Below, piece after piece: positions 1 to 8,380 of a stretch of 34,323 bases of DNA. Under the pieces are notes generated by a model, which made no database searches, had not been told where the DNA came from, and was given only the letters and a program-made list of their open reading frames with translations. A program made the position numbers and the translations under genes. Positions within the stretch are counted from its first letter, which is position 1. Each line of letters starts with the position of its first letter. The stretch covers positions 1 through 34,323 of the forward strand of contig NZ_WBWA01000037.1 in NCBI RefSeq assembly GCF_008932295.1, in the 5' to 3' direction. Source of the DNA: Brucella tritici (GTDB taxonomy: Bacteria; Pseudomonadota; Alphaproteobacteria; Rhizobiales; Rhizobiaceae).

Positions 1-301
1 CGCGCAGATTGAATGAAAGCAAAAATTAGCTCATTTGTGAGCAACAAATGTGCTCACTCATCGAATGATCGAAACCTCAATACTTCAAGCGCAAACCCAA
101 AATCAATGGGGCAGAGACGGCGCATACAAATTGCCTCTCATATGCAAATAGCATCAATATTTCCACCTTCGTTTCCGAAAGTAGAAACGCTTGCAATCGA
201 TGGAACGATAAAAACCCAACAAGCGAATGGCAAGAGGCGTGTGATAAGGCAACTCATCAAAATGTCAGGATAGATCAATCGCCAAAAAACAGCCAAAGTT
301 A
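1..301. other. Gene-poor left edge
   Basis: No convincing gene. One open frame (13-273, +) has no clear ribosome binding site and low-complexity, Ser/Lys/Arg-rich content. The AT-rich stretch contains a short dyad near 38-58 (TGAGCA and TGCTCA flanking an AT core). It lies downstream of the Rep-like gene on the minus strand. Confidence 0.4.
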
Positions 302-339
302 CGGACAGCCAGGGTGTATGAAAATGCCCTCGCTGTCCG
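302..339 (-). terminator. Hairpin downstream of rep-like gene
   Basis: CGGACAGC at 302-309 pairs with GCTGTCCG at 332-339. Inside, AGGG (311-314) pairs with CCCT (327-330) across one C-C mismatch, leaving a 12-nt loop. It sits just beyond the stop of the minus-strand rep-like gene, and a run of six T's on that strand follows about 12 nt later. A terminator is the simplest reading. A Rep-recognised hairpin is the alternative. Confidence 0.4.
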
Positions 340-348
340 GTTCGTAAA

Positions 349-1296
349 TCACAGGTCAGCCAATCGCTTCTCGACAGCTTTTAATGAAATGCCCTTACTG
401 GCTTCATTTATCTTCCGTTGCCTTTCCGTTTCAATCGCCTGAATTCTCCGATCTGTGCGCTTGGTGACAAGCCGAAACAATCTCCTTCCCTCGCCGCCGA
501 AAATACAAAGATCTTCGATCGTTGCTCCCCTGAATAGGCAATGCATTTTGATTGCGTTGCCTGGTTTGATAACACCCTTCTTCTGATCCCAGTCTTTCGT
601 ACCGTCCTTTTTGCGTCCTTTTCGCGTAAAAACCCGATAATCACTTTGCACGCTTTTAAGCATGTATCGTGTCGTGCAGGCTAAGTCCTTTCGCCCCTTA
701 ATCATTCGAAAATGGGCTGGCTTCTTGTCTTCTATAAGCGCTGTTTCCTCCGCGTTAATTTGCCTGACTATGCTACGTAGCTTTTCTCGTTTCGCTCCCC
801 ATACGATTACATGTAGGTGCCACGATACGGTCGGCTCCTTCTTGCTGCCGATCGATTTATTACTAAAAAAGGCCGCCTCAACGATCCCTAGAAAATTCAG
901 CCCTTTCAGTTTCTTGTTGGCCCATGATTGCAGTTGTGACCAATCGTAAGTTCCAGCTACCGACAAAGGGAAAGCTGAAAATTGCGGTGTCAGGGTCAGA
1001 AATGCGTAGTCCCGGACGTTTTCATTCTCCTTGTCGCTGCTCCACATTGCGATCAGCTTTCTGACCGCCGATCTCGCGAATTCTATACGTGCCGTGCAGT
1101 TTGTCGCATAATGCGACAGTGCTGATCTCTCCTGTAATTCGATTACAAAATGCTGGTTTTCAGGCTTTCTTCCCCTTTTTGTTGTCAGATATTCTTTTAA
1201 TTTTTTGTCGTACTCCCTGTGCTTTCGTTCAAATGAAGCTTGAGTTGGGTAAGGTGGCTTTACCGCTGTTTTGACTTGCTTGATCGGCTTGGTCAT
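349..1296 (-). CDS. HUH-superfamily Rep-like replication/relaxase protein
   Basis: 315 residues. The three motifs of rolling-circle HUH nucleases occur in the usual order: motif I FLTLTP (99-104), motif II WHLHVIVWG with the metal-binding His pair H160/H162, and motif III RYMLK with the candidate nucleophile Y211 and K214. Family knowledge: such enzymes nick one strand at an origin, stay bound through a 5'-phosphotyrosine, and start rolling-circle replication or transfer. A single catalytic Tyr resembles plasmid/phage Rep or Y1 enzymes more than two-Tyr Rep. The C terminus is basic and possibly helical. No strong SD precedes the ATG. It is the last gene of a minus-strand trio with the 276-residue protein and the HTH protein, which suggests an integrated plasmid- or phage-like module. 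The call rests on motif reading only. Confidence 0.6.
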   Translation of the reverse strand: MTKPIKQVKTAVKPPYPTQASFERKHREYDKKLKEYLTTKRGRKPENQHFVIELQERSALSHYATNCTARIEFARSAVRKLIAMWSSDKENENVRDYAFLTLTPQFSAFPLSVAGTYDWSQLQSWANKKLKGLNFLGIVEAAFFSNKSIGSKKEPTVSWHLHVIVWGAKREKLRSIVRQINAEETALIEDKKPAHFRMIKGRKDLACTTRYMLKSVQSDYRVFTRKGRKKDGTKDWDQKKGVIKPGNAIKMHCLFRGATIEDLCIFGGEGRRLFRLVTKRTDRRIQAIETERQRKINEASKGISLKAVEKRLADL

Positions 1297-1356
1297 AGCT
1301 AACCATGGGGTATAGGTTAATAATTGCGGTGAAAGGTGTTACATAGCCAGTCACCT

Positions 1357-2187
1357 CTACGCTGTCGCTTTAAGCGACAGCAGTTCCACCTCCATCGAAC
1401 CGTTCGGATTTGGAATCAATTTTAGCTTTGCTCCCCTAATCAGCGGGCCATTAAGCCCCATTAGTTGATCTCTGTATTCGCCAGGATCGAAATCAAATTT
1501 CAGCTTAGCTTCCGTTGCGCGCTTCTTTTTGGAGTGAGCTTCATGCTTGTGGTCGCCTCCCGAATTTGCGCCAGCTTTTTTCAAAAGCGCTGATGCGCCG
1601 CCTTTGAGAACAATCGCTGCGACTTCGCCTGGGTCGATGTCATGGACAAAATATGGTTCGAGTGCCCTTTTTAGCTTGCTTACTTTTTTCTTCTTCTCCC
1701 GAGTTTGGTAACCAAACACATACCCAAGCACGGCGACCAACAAGGATACAGGATCCTTTTTGGAAATCCGAATGTTAGCAAAATTTTCCCATTCGAGATG
1801 AGATTCAAATTGTAGCTTACAATCGGGATCCATTTTCATGCGAAATGCTAATTCATATGATGTCGCTAGATTTCGCCGGAGATTCGTTCGGTAACCACCA
1901 CGATCAGATGTAATCGCATCTCGCAATTCATCCAACGCAGTTAATAGCGACGATTTATAAGTAACAATTTCCTCCTTTGCGGTGTCAAATCTGTTTTGTA
2001 CACCACTATTCTGTATCTTCCTTAATGAACTAGAATGTAATTTGCTTGTATTCCTCGGCTTAGTTTTTACAACGCGAACTGTATTAACATTGCTCTTATT
2101 AGTTATTCCGCCTTTTTTCCCAGATCGTATCTCCTGCTTTGGTTTTCCCGACCCAATTTTACGAGATCCAACGGCGTTGTTTTTCAT
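1357..2187 (-). CDS. Basic protein of unknown function in Rep module
   Basis: 276 residues, family not recognised. Residues 1-65 are very rich in Lys, Arg, Ser, Asn and Gly and look disordered. Residues 70-190 look folded and helical. A second Lys-rich segment (about 165-225, with a KKKK run and a His/Lys patch) precedes an acidic/hydrophobic C terminus. The charge pattern fits nucleic-acid binding, but no catalytic motif is visible. A strong SD (AAGGAGAG) supports the ATG. It starts 11 nt beyond the stop of the upstream HTH gene and ends about 60 nt before the Rep-like gene, so the three are probably co-transcribed. Its conserved company with a Rep suggests an accessory replication or packaging role, which is inference. 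Confidence 0.55.
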   Translation of the reverse strand: MKNNAVGSRKIGSGKPKQEIRSGKKGGITNKSNVNTVRVVKTKPRNTSKLHSSSLRKIQNSGVQNRFDTAKEEIVTYKSSLLTALDELRDAITSDRGGYRTNLRRNLATSYELAFRMKMDPDCKLQFESHLEWENFANIRISKKDPVSLLVAVLGYVFGYQTREKKKKVSKLKRALEPYFVHDIDPGEVAAIVLKGGASALLKKAGANSGGDHKHEAHSKKKRATEAKLKFDFDPGEYRDQLMGLNGPLIRGAKLKLIPNPNGSMEVELLSLKATA

Positions 2188-2198
2188 GATGCCTCTCC

Positions 2199-2552
2199 TT
2201 AACGTTGTGATGTGTTGATCTTTTTGTTGCTGTTGATGAACTCCAGCAAGTCACTGTACTGATATCGAACAGCTCCCCCGATCCGGCGAAATGGTAGTTT
2301 CTCAATGCCTTCTACTCGCCAATTGGCGAGCGTTTTTGCGCGAAGCCCAAGTACAGCTGCCGCTTGCTCCGAGGTCAAAAGATGATGATGTTGAAATGTG
2401 ATAGGCGACGGCGAGATAGCCTTCGCTATTCGGGGCTTACGTTTTATCGCTCCTGCGAAAATGCCGAGTGAAAGCCCATACTGACGAACAAGATGTTCAG
2501 TCAGTTCCAAATATGAAGCTGAAATTTTCCCTGAATTTCTGTTGCCCTGCAT
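2199..2552 (-). CDS. Excisionase/MerR-type helix-turn-helix protein
   Basis: 117 residues from the ATG at 2552, chosen because AGGAG lies 7 nt upstream. An in-frame start at 2600 is possible but lacks an SD. The C-terminal half carries a DNA-binding domain of the HTH_17/excisionase type: LLTSEQAAAVLGL, then KTLANWRVEG, then a wing region with a GGAVRYQYSDLLEFI signature. Such proteins act as recombination directionality factors or small regulators of mobile elements. The N-terminal half is unrecognised. It is the first gene of the minus-strand trio ending in the HUH Rep-like gene and may control its expression or excision. Confidence 0.65.
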   Translation of the reverse strand: MQGNRNSGKISASYLELTEHLVRQYGLSLGIFAGAIKRKPRIAKAISPSPITFQHHHLLTSEQAAAVLGLRAKTLANWRVEGIEKLPFRRIGGAVRYQYSDLLEFINSNKKINTSQR

Positions 2553-2587
2553 TATTGCTCCTATCGCAAATGCGTGAAGGAACAGGT

Positions 2588-2619
2588 TTCGGGCAAACAC
2601 AGACGTGATTATACCCGAA
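2588..2619 (-). promoter_or_regulatory. Candidate promoter/operator of the Rep module
   Basis: On the minus strand a consensus -10 (TATAAT, 2608-2613) lies about 55 nt before the HTH start at 2552. It sits within a dyad, TTCGGG (2588-2593) and CCCGAA (2614-2619), that could be an operator. No good -35 is seen at the usual distance, so the promoter would need an activator or is weak. Confidence 0.3.
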
Positions 2620-2852
2620 CCAAATCCAACACGTGTGTGTTAAATTGTGTTCGGAGTACAACCTGCTTTGTAGAAGCTTTATTTACTTCTTTTAGCGGGC
2701 GACATGCCAAGAAGGGCATGAGCTGCCAAATACTCTTTATTTGTATTTGGACGTTAAGCACCGAGTACGATAGTATCTCAGCACCACCCCTTAGCTGATT
2801 AATTCATTATTATTGTTTTTTGTCAATCCACCTGTTGTGCTATTTTCCGTGA

Positions 2853-3476
2853 TCATTTTATGGGGTCGCTCACAGCGTTCAATAGAATTATACTGCTCGG
2901 CTGCAAATGAGCGCGTCGTCGCTGGCCTTCTTCGATAAATTCCTGCGGCTGAAACGCTGATTTCGGCAGGTGCAATTGGTGGTCGCTATCAAAGAGATAA
3001 GCGCGATGCTCATCGAACTGCTTGACGACACACCAGTGGTTGAGCGTTCCATAGACGGCCGCCAGTACTGCCGTGTTTGCACTAGCAAGATGCGCTTCGA
3101 TTGTATGGAGGGTTTGATCGCTTTCGGTTGGTCTGCCAAGCGCAAACGGTCGTCGAAACAAAAGCTCTATATCGTGATAATCGCGCATATGATCGCGGGC
3201 GACATGCGTCAACGCGATCATGCCGTACAGCGACAATCCTTCGCTCACAAGCTCGAGATGGCCCCGATTTTTAATGGCGTGATCGGTCAGTTTTCGAAAA
3301 AGCTCTTCCCAATGCTGACCTTTCGCCGATACTGGGTCATTTCTTAAGGCCCAACGAATGCCATTGATCAGAGCATATATGCCGCAAAGCGAATCGAGAT
3401 TGCCCTGAAGATACGGCCTGAGCTTCGGCTCATGTTTGTCTGCCATGATTGCGATTGCCAGTTGCTCAATATTCAT
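2853..3476 (-). CDS. Predicted papain-like cysteine peptidase-fold protein
   Basis: 207 residues. An N-terminal QGNLDSLCGIYALING segment provides Q24 and C31 at the start of a predicted helix, the oxyanion-Gln and nucleophile-Cys pattern of papain-like enzymes. LNHWCVV supplies H147, and YLFDSD supplies D163. A Q-C-H-D order is therefore present. No signal peptide, so it probably acts in the cytoplasm. The start overlaps the end of the DUF3768 gene by 11 nt and lacks its own SD, which points to translational coupling in an operon with DUF3768 and the recombinase. Substrate and reaction (peptidase, deamidase, transglutaminase or inactive) cannot be told from sequence. Confidence 0.55.
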   Translation of the reverse strand: MNIEQLAIAIMADKHEPKLRPYLQGNLDSLCGIYALINGIRWALRNDPVSAKGQHWEELFRKLTDHAIKNRGHLELVSEGLSLYGMIALTHVARDHMRDYHDIELLFRRPFALGRPTESDQTLHTIEAHLASANTAVLAAVYGTLNHWCVVKQFDEHRAYLFDSDHQLHLPKSAFQPQEFIEEGQRRRAHLQPSSIILLNAVSDPIK

Positions 3477-3822
3477 CAGCGAGCATGATGGTCATAACCC
3501 GCACGGTCACATTGGGATCTGCCTTGTCAGGTGAATGCATCGACAAGCTCTCATCGTAATAGTCGATTTTCCAAAAAACCGAATGCTGGGCGATTTGAAC
3601 GAAGCCAAAGTCATGCTCGGTATGGGGATCGTTTTCCTCGGTAAAACTATCAAAGCTGCGAATGGCCTGAACAATGTCGTGTATCTCTGATTGCTGAAGT
3701 GCCGCGATCCGTTGTGTCATCATAATGCGACCGCCGATCCCGTATTTGCGCAAGCGATCATTGAGCGCCGCGATGATTTGAGATTGCAATATGTTCTTGC
3801 TTTGTTCTAGGCCGTTGGTCAT
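3466..3822 (-). CDS. DUF3768 domain-containing protein
   Basis: 118 residues. Family hallmarks: an N-terminal helix ending LNDRLRKYG followed by GGRIMMTQRI, the central ENDPHTEHDFG block, FWKIDYYD, and the C-terminal VTVRVMTIMLADEY. DUF3768 proteins are small, cytoplasmic, of unknown function, and common on alphaproteobacterial plasmids and islands. A good SD (GAGGAGAA) precedes the ATG. The gene lies 70 nt after the recombinase and overlaps the start of the papain-like gene, so the three appear to form one transcript. Confidence 0.85.
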   Translation of the reverse strand: MTNGLEQSKNILQSQIIAALNDRLRKYGIGGRIMMTQRIAALQQSEIHDIVQAIRSFDSFTEENDPHTEHDFGFVQIAQHSVFWKIDYYDESLSMHSPDKADPNVTVRVMTIMLADEY

Positions 3823-3892
3823 GCGAGGTTCTCCTCTGTTCAGGATCTAGGTTCATTTCATTGTTGTTGGAGTTAGGTAACTGAGCGCTGGC

Positions 3893-4474
3893 TCAGATCA
3901 TGCGAACGAGCTTACGCTGCGCATCGCTATCGCCGTCGATATAAGCTTGGGTGGTGGTGATCGATCGATGACCGGCGAGAAGCTGCACATCGCGCAGTGA
4001 TCCACCGGCTTTGTGAACAAGCCTAGCGGCCTGCGTAACAAATGTCCGGCGGCCTGAGTGCGATGAGCATCCTTCCAAACCGGCGAGCGTATAAATATGC
4101 TTAAACCAGTTGACGACGGATTTTGCTGACATTGCCCTGCCCCGCTCACTTACGATGACAGGGCCATTCAAATTGCCCCTACCCTTTGCAAGCTTTTGCA
4201 AAGCTTTTCGAAGATCGGGGTGTATAGGCACACGCCGAGGATGAGCATTTTTCGTAATACGACCCGGCAGGTTGATGGACGTCCCGAGTTTGTTGTTGGC
4301 GTCGAGCAGCATTGACCATTCGATCTTGGCGATTTCGCCTGCACGAAGTCCAGCCTTGAAGCTTAAAAGCAACATGGCGGCATTGCGGTCAGGATGTCGG
4401 AGGGTATTTGCTGTTCGAAGCGCTTGTTTTATCTGGGTTGTATTCACCGTGCGGGCTTGCCGGTGCTGCGCCAT
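3893..4474 (-). CDS. Compact tyrosine recombinase
   Basis: 193 residues from the ATG at 4474, chosen because GAGG lies 6 nt upstream. The frame continues to an ATG at 4507 and a TTG at 4534 without better SDs. All catalytic elements are visible: Arg in FKAGLRAGEI, Lys in the beta-hairpin RITKNAHPRR, HSGRR box, LAGHRS box and the nucleophile Tyr in TTQAYI. It is essentially a catalytic domain; the usual N-terminal core-binding and arm-binding domains are missing. Short recombinases of this kind occur on rhizobial plasmids and islands, where they may resolve dimers or move cassettes. First gene of the operon with DUF3768 and the papain-like protein. Confidence 0.8.
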   Translation of the reverse strand: MAQHRQARTVNTTQIKQALRTANTLRHPDRNAAMLLLSFKAGLRAGEIAKIEWSMLLDANNKLGTSINLPGRITKNAHPRRVPIHPDLRKALQKLAKGRGNLNGPVIVSERGRAMSAKSVVNWFKHIYTLAGLEGCSSHSGRRTFVTQAARLVHKAGGSLRDVQLLAGHRSITTTQAYIDGDSDAQRKLVRMI

Positions 4475-4712
4475 TTTGGGCCTCGACTTGACAAACGATG
4501 TCGGCATTAAAGCCGAAAGTTCATCGCTTGTCAAGGTGCAGCCATAATTATAGAAGCAATATCAATATCTTAGTAGTACTCACTTCATTTTTCTCGTTGG
4601 AGACACTACTTATTCTTCGAGGAAGAGTATGAACAAAATGACGCGTGCTTTCACACGGCTTTGCCAAATGCGTGTCATGCCATTCGACAAAGCATACCCA
4701 AACCCAACCACA

Positions 4713-6761
4713 TCAAAACGGAATGTTTGTCGCCTTTGTTACACCAGTCTCCTGGCACATACGCACCGCCGTATTACCGATAATAACAAAATCGAAGCTC
4801 TTCTTTTGTTCGTTATAGATGCCCCAAAAGGGAGCATATCCAGAATAAGCGCCAAACTGGTTCTTACCGTTCACTGAACCACAAACGGAATAACTGCCAT
4901 CAAAGATCCTCGCCGCAGCGATATCATCCCGGAAACGTGCCGACGTCTCATCCCGAAGCTGCTGCCCGACTTGGCTCTTCACAACAGCGATATCGTCATG
5001 ATCCAGTTGAACGGGCTTACCAGGGCCGTAGTTTACGATGCCAAACATGTAATACATGAGTGGGCTATCTTTCTTCATCTGCATTTGCTGCTGTTCATCG
5101 AGGACGGATTGGCCGGTAGGAGAATTGACAATAAATGCACCCGGGTCTGTGTTTTGCGGCAAAGTTTGCTCTGACTGCACGCTCCCCGGAGCAGACGGCA
5201 TTTTTTCGACGTGGCTGACGGCTTCGATCCATTTTCGCTCTTCATTGAAATTGCCTTCAATCCGGCATTCATTGTCCATTTGGCAGATTTTGAAGATTTC
5301 TTGGCCGACATTAGATTGGGTCAGGAAACCGTAGGAATTCCCGCCGTCACTCCCCGTGATTTCGAACGCACTGTCGGTCGAACCGACGACAATTCGCCCC
5401 GTCATGCTTTTTTGGACGACACTTTCTCCGGGAAATTGTTGGTCGCCCCCTCGCTGGCGCTCGCCAATTTTCCAGGCACATATCGTTGCTGTTGTGCTTT
5501 TCCAGCAAGCTCCGTCCTGCTGCATATAACCAATAGCAATATCGGGCTGACTGTAACTACCTTTGCCAGCGTTCCAGTATCCGCTATGAACGGTCGAGAC
5601 ATGGTCGACATTCACAGCAGCCGAGTACTTGCCCGAATAAACAGAGAAGCTGCCACTTTTATCGGCTCGCCACTGGCACGCGCCATCAGCATATGTTTCG
5701 CCGCCGACCGCAATGAGACAATCAATGGCGGAAAGATTGGGTGTTGAATTTGCAGTTTCTGTTGAATGCGGGCCGTTTTCATCATCGGCTTCAATCTTTG
5801 ATCGAGCATACTCGGCGATCTCTTCAGTCGTCGGCAATGCGTAGAATGGCGAGGTGACCCCAGCAGCTTGCGGCAGGGTTTTAGGGTTACACCGGTTTAG
5901 CGCTGTCAATTGGTCGCCGTACTTGAATGAAAACCTCGTCGCGCTTTGGATCGTATAGATATCTTCTGTCGTCTCGACGTCATCGAGGTTGCGCCCGCAG
6001 GTTTGCTTTACCCTATATTGCGACTGGTTTATTTTCTCGACATTCTCAAAACGACAAGCGGAACTTGGCCAGTTCAGCGATTTGCTATCGGTATAAATGA
6101 CGTTAGGTCCCAAACCGCCAGAACAATTGCCCTCAGCAATGGCGTAAAATCCCGATTGTATTGGCAAGCTGAAGCTCGAAGCCCCCATACCGCCTTCGGC
6201 GCAGGACCAAAGCATATCGAGTGCGTTGCTCGAGCCCTTGAGCGAAATGCTAAAGGTTTCATTGTTGAAGGTTATACGAACCTTAGCTGCAGCACGGATA
6301 CGGCTTTCAAGGCTGTCTTCTCCCGCCCCTGATGGCACGACAACTGTGTTTTGTGACGACGCTCTCACCGTCGTCGCTATTGACCGGTCGCTATCGAATG
6401 CAATCGCCCCCTTCCACTCCGTTCCTTGTTCAAGGCGCCAATCAGCTGACGTCAAACCAATCTGGAAAGTCTCATTGTTGTTTACATATATAATGGCGTG
6501 CACATTGTTCTTGATGTGACGCCCCATGACGCAGCCTTTTTCCGGGTCTTTTTGCTTTGGAAAAGCGATCCAGCCGTTTTCCTGGAAGATAATTTGCGGT
6601 TCGTTGGCGTAGCTCACTGAAGGCACTAGGACGCTCGCAGCAAAACTCAGCGATGCAATGAATGAACTGAGTAAAAAAACCTGACCAAGAACGAACTTTA
6701 AAGTGTTCGAACTTTGTGCGAGCTCAAGCGCTGGCGCTGAATGATTCTGCTCCATGATCAT
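4713..6761 (-). CDS. Large exported protein of unknown function
   Basis: 682 residues. A hydrophobic segment (about 22-47) follows a 21-residue N-terminal region and ends in SYA followed by NEP, a good signal-peptidase I site at residue 52, so the mature protein is probably periplasmic or secreted. About fourteen Cys are scattered through it, which fits disulfides. The first 170 mature residues (GWIAFP, GCVMG, a TSADWRL segment, ending near WSCAEG) resemble a beta-rich domain seen in other rhizobial exported proteins. Later segments repeat a Cys-x-Trp or Gly-rich pattern (GACQW, GACWK, ICAW). The start lies 3 nt after the stop of the superinfection-immunity-like gene, so it is the third gene of that operon. 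An in-frame ATG at 6755 is an alternative. Function unknown. Confidence 0.65.
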   Translation of the reverse strand: MIMEQNHSAPALELAQSSNTLKFVLGQVFLLSSFIASLSFAASVLVPSVSYANEPQIIFQENGWIAFPKQKDPEKGCVMGRHIKNNVHAIIYVNNNETFQIGLTSADWRLEQGTEWKGAIAFDSDRSIATTVRASSQNTVVVPSGAGEDSLESRIRAAAKVRITFNNETFSISLKGSSNALDMLWSCAEGGMGASSFSLPIQSGFYAIAEGNCSGGLGPNVIYTDSKSLNWPSSACRFENVEKINQSQYRVKQTCGRNLDDVETTEDIYTIQSATRFSFKYGDQLTALNRCNPKTLPQAAGVTSPFYALPTTEEIAEYARSKIEADDENGPHSTETANSTPNLSAIDCLIAVGGETYADGACQWRADKSGSFSVYSGKYSAAVNVDHVSTVHSGYWNAGKGSYSQPDIAIGYMQQDGACWKSTTATICAWKIGERQRGGDQQFPGESVVQKSMTGRIVVGSTDSAFEITGSDGGNSYGFLTQSNVGQEIFKICQMDNECRIEGNFNEERKWIEAVSHVEKMPSAPGSVQSEQTLPQNTDPGAFIVNSPTGQSVLDEQQQMQMKKDSPLMYYMFGIVNYGPGKPVQLDHDDIAVVKSQVGQQLRDETSARFRDDIAAARIFDGSYSVCGSVNGKNQFGAYSGYAPFWGIYNEQKKSFDFVIIGNTAVRMCQETGVTKATNIPF

Positions 6762-6764
6762 ATT

Positions 6765-7346
6765 TTACCCCGTCTTGTGAATGTAGCGTTTGAGGATAGG
6801 TGCCTTAAGTGCTGTAAATTCTTCAGCCGAAATCGCTCCGCTTTCGAACAGCGTCTTCAAACGCTGCAACGCATTCACGGTCTCAGCATCCGAATGGTCC
6901 TTCGATGGATTTGGGTTGCTTGTCGGGCTAACCGGCAAAGCGATCTTCTGATCCTCGTTCATACTGGGATCGACGCGAACATTAACAGGGTCATTGACGA
7001 AGAGATTGATGCCGCTTTCTCCGCCATTGCTGCCGTCTTCGCTAATGTGCACATAATGCAATGCCCAAACCAACGCGGCTACCCAACCGACAACCGTGCC
7101 GCCGAAGGCAAAATTGACGACGAATATGAGCCACCGGTTCGGATGTTGTCGACGAAACGCAACGATGGTTGGGATGAATATTACAGCCATGATAACGATG
7201 ATGGCAGCAATGAATGCAAACGCCAGAAGCGATGATCGCGCATCACCCTGCCCTGCCCAGGCATGTTCTGATAACGCTAAGGTCTTCGTTGATGATAGGC
7301 CAAGCAGCGGCAAACGCCGCCGCTTTGATAGAAAATGCTCCCCCAT
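6765..7346 (-). CDS. Superinfection-immunity-like membrane protein with SHOCT domain
   Basis: 193 residues. After a 37-residue N-terminal stretch come two membrane segments (about 41-65 and 74-97). They carry the signature of the T4 Imm-like superinfection immunity family: FIPTIVAFRRQHPN and GWVAALVWAL. A linker rich in Pro, Asn and Ser leads to a C-terminal SHOCT motif (about 160-190, LKTLFESGAISAEEF). In phage T4, Imm blocks DNA entry of superinfecting phage. In chromosomal copies the role is mostly unknown. An SD-like GAGGTGGGG precedes the ATG, overlapping the stop of the DUF805 gene. Middle gene of a three-gene operon. Confidence 0.8.
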   Translation of the reverse strand: MGEHFLSKRRRLPLLGLSSTKTLALSEHAWAGQGDARSSLLAFAFIAAIIVIMAVIFIPTIVAFRRQHPNRWLIFVVNFAFGGTVVGWVAALVWALHYVHISEDGSNGGESGINLFVNDPVNVRVDPSMNEDQKIALPVSPTSNPNPSKDHSDAETVNALQRLKTLFESGAISAEEFTALKAPILKRYIHKTG

Positions 7347-7355
7347 GGCCCCACC

Positions 7356-7877
7356 TCACCTGGACGAGCGGGGCAGCACATTGGCTTTCAATTGCTGGAA
7401 TTCATCTTCGTCGATCGCTCCAGAGGAGCGCAACGATGCGATTTTTTCCAACTGATCGAGAGAGTCCCCCGAAGCTGGAGTCGCAGGCTTGGATCCAGCA
7501 AATCGTTCATCCGGTTCGGATCCCGGTGCGAGGTCAAATCGGTTTCGGCCTGGCGCCGATGGCAGGCACATGAAAATCAGCACGGCGAGCTGACCAATCA
7601 GCGGCACGAACACCGCCAACAACCACCAACCTGATCTGTCGGTATCATGCAGGCGACGAACGCCAACAGCGATCGACGGAACCAGGTGGGCCAAATACAC
7701 CAAGCCGGTAATTACCCCCGCAGGCTCATCAGTGGTCGTATCGCCAAAAACCTGATCCATCATCAAGGCAATGATCAACATTCCGAACAATACCAGGCTG
7801 AACAGCCAATACTGCGACCGCGTCGCGCGCCCCGAAAACACAGCATACTGCCGCATGGCATTCACATAATGATGCAT
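7356..7877 (-). CDS. DUF805 membrane protein with SHOCT domain
   Basis: 173 residues from the ATG at 7877, chosen because GGGGGAG precedes it and the DUF805 domain starts immediately. The frame stays open to 8066 but would overlap the divergent XRE gene. Family marks: YAVFSGRATRSQYW near the N terminus, VPSIAVGVRRLHD, DRSGWW and a terminal PSAPGRNRF. Three to four membrane segments. The C terminus (about 140-170) is a SHOCT motif, LEKIASLRSSGAIDEDEF, the same type of tail as the next gene. DUF805 proteins are inner-membrane proteins of unknown role. First gene of the operon. Confidence 0.85.
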   Translation of the reverse strand: MHHYVNAMRQYAVFSGRATRSQYWLFSLVLFGMLIIALMMDQVFGDTTTDEPAGVITGLVYLAHLVPSIAVGVRRLHDTDRSGWWLLAVFVPLIGQLAVLIFMCLPSAPGRNRFDLAPGSEPDERFAGSKPATPASGDSLDQLEKIASLRSSGAIDEDEFQQLKANVLPRSSR

Positions 7878-8017
7878 GATTACTCCCCCAAGATGGTGTC
7901 CAAATGTGCGAAACGGCACGCCTTCAGCTGTGCGTAAGTGCCGAAGGGTGCCGCCTATGATTAATATGTCGAATATATACGATGGATTAATAAGGATCAA
8001 GGTGGTCGCGTTCGGGC

Positions 8018-8284
8018 ATGAACGCACGCACCCGAATTGCTTGGAATTTAAGGCAAATACGCTCAAACCAGGGCATTACGCAGGAGAACCTTGCGGTCGA
8101 TGCAAATGTTGATCGCACCGCAATCAGCGGCATCGAAACGGGTGACTACAACCCCACTATCGATTTGCTCGAGCGACTGGCTGAAGCGTTGTCGATAGAC
8201 ATTGTGGATTTAGTTTCAAAAGTGCCTGACGGAGCTCAAGCGCCTCGGCCCATGCGTGCGGGCCGAAAACCGAAGCGCAGTTAG
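8018..8284 (+). CDS. XRE-family HTH regulator
   Basis: 88 residues. A Cro/C1-type HTH spans about 8-62: LRQIRSNQGITQENLA, the recognition helix region NVDRTAISGIETG, and the YNPTIDLLERLAEAL closing helix. The basic tail ends KPKRS. Divergent to the DUF805 operon, with a 140-bp AT-rich gap where it may bind. SD is weak. Probably a local repressor of the neighbouring operon, which is inference. Confidence 0.85.
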   Translation: MNARTRIAWNLRQIRSNQGITQENLAVDANVDRTAISGIETGDYNPTIDLLERLAEALSIDIVDLVSKVPDGAQAPRPMRAGRKPKRS

Positions 8285-8380
8285 CGCGTTAAACGCATCG
8301 CAACTATTACCTCACGTGATCGAGTCCCTCCTCGCAGCACACGCCGCGACAGCATAGCGTCCGCGCTGCCATCTGATGTC

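Noticed and set aside
4629..4877. Plus-strand frame with a GAGGAAGAG SD
   Set aside because: Mostly antisense to the exported 682-residue protein, with no protein-like conservation visible.
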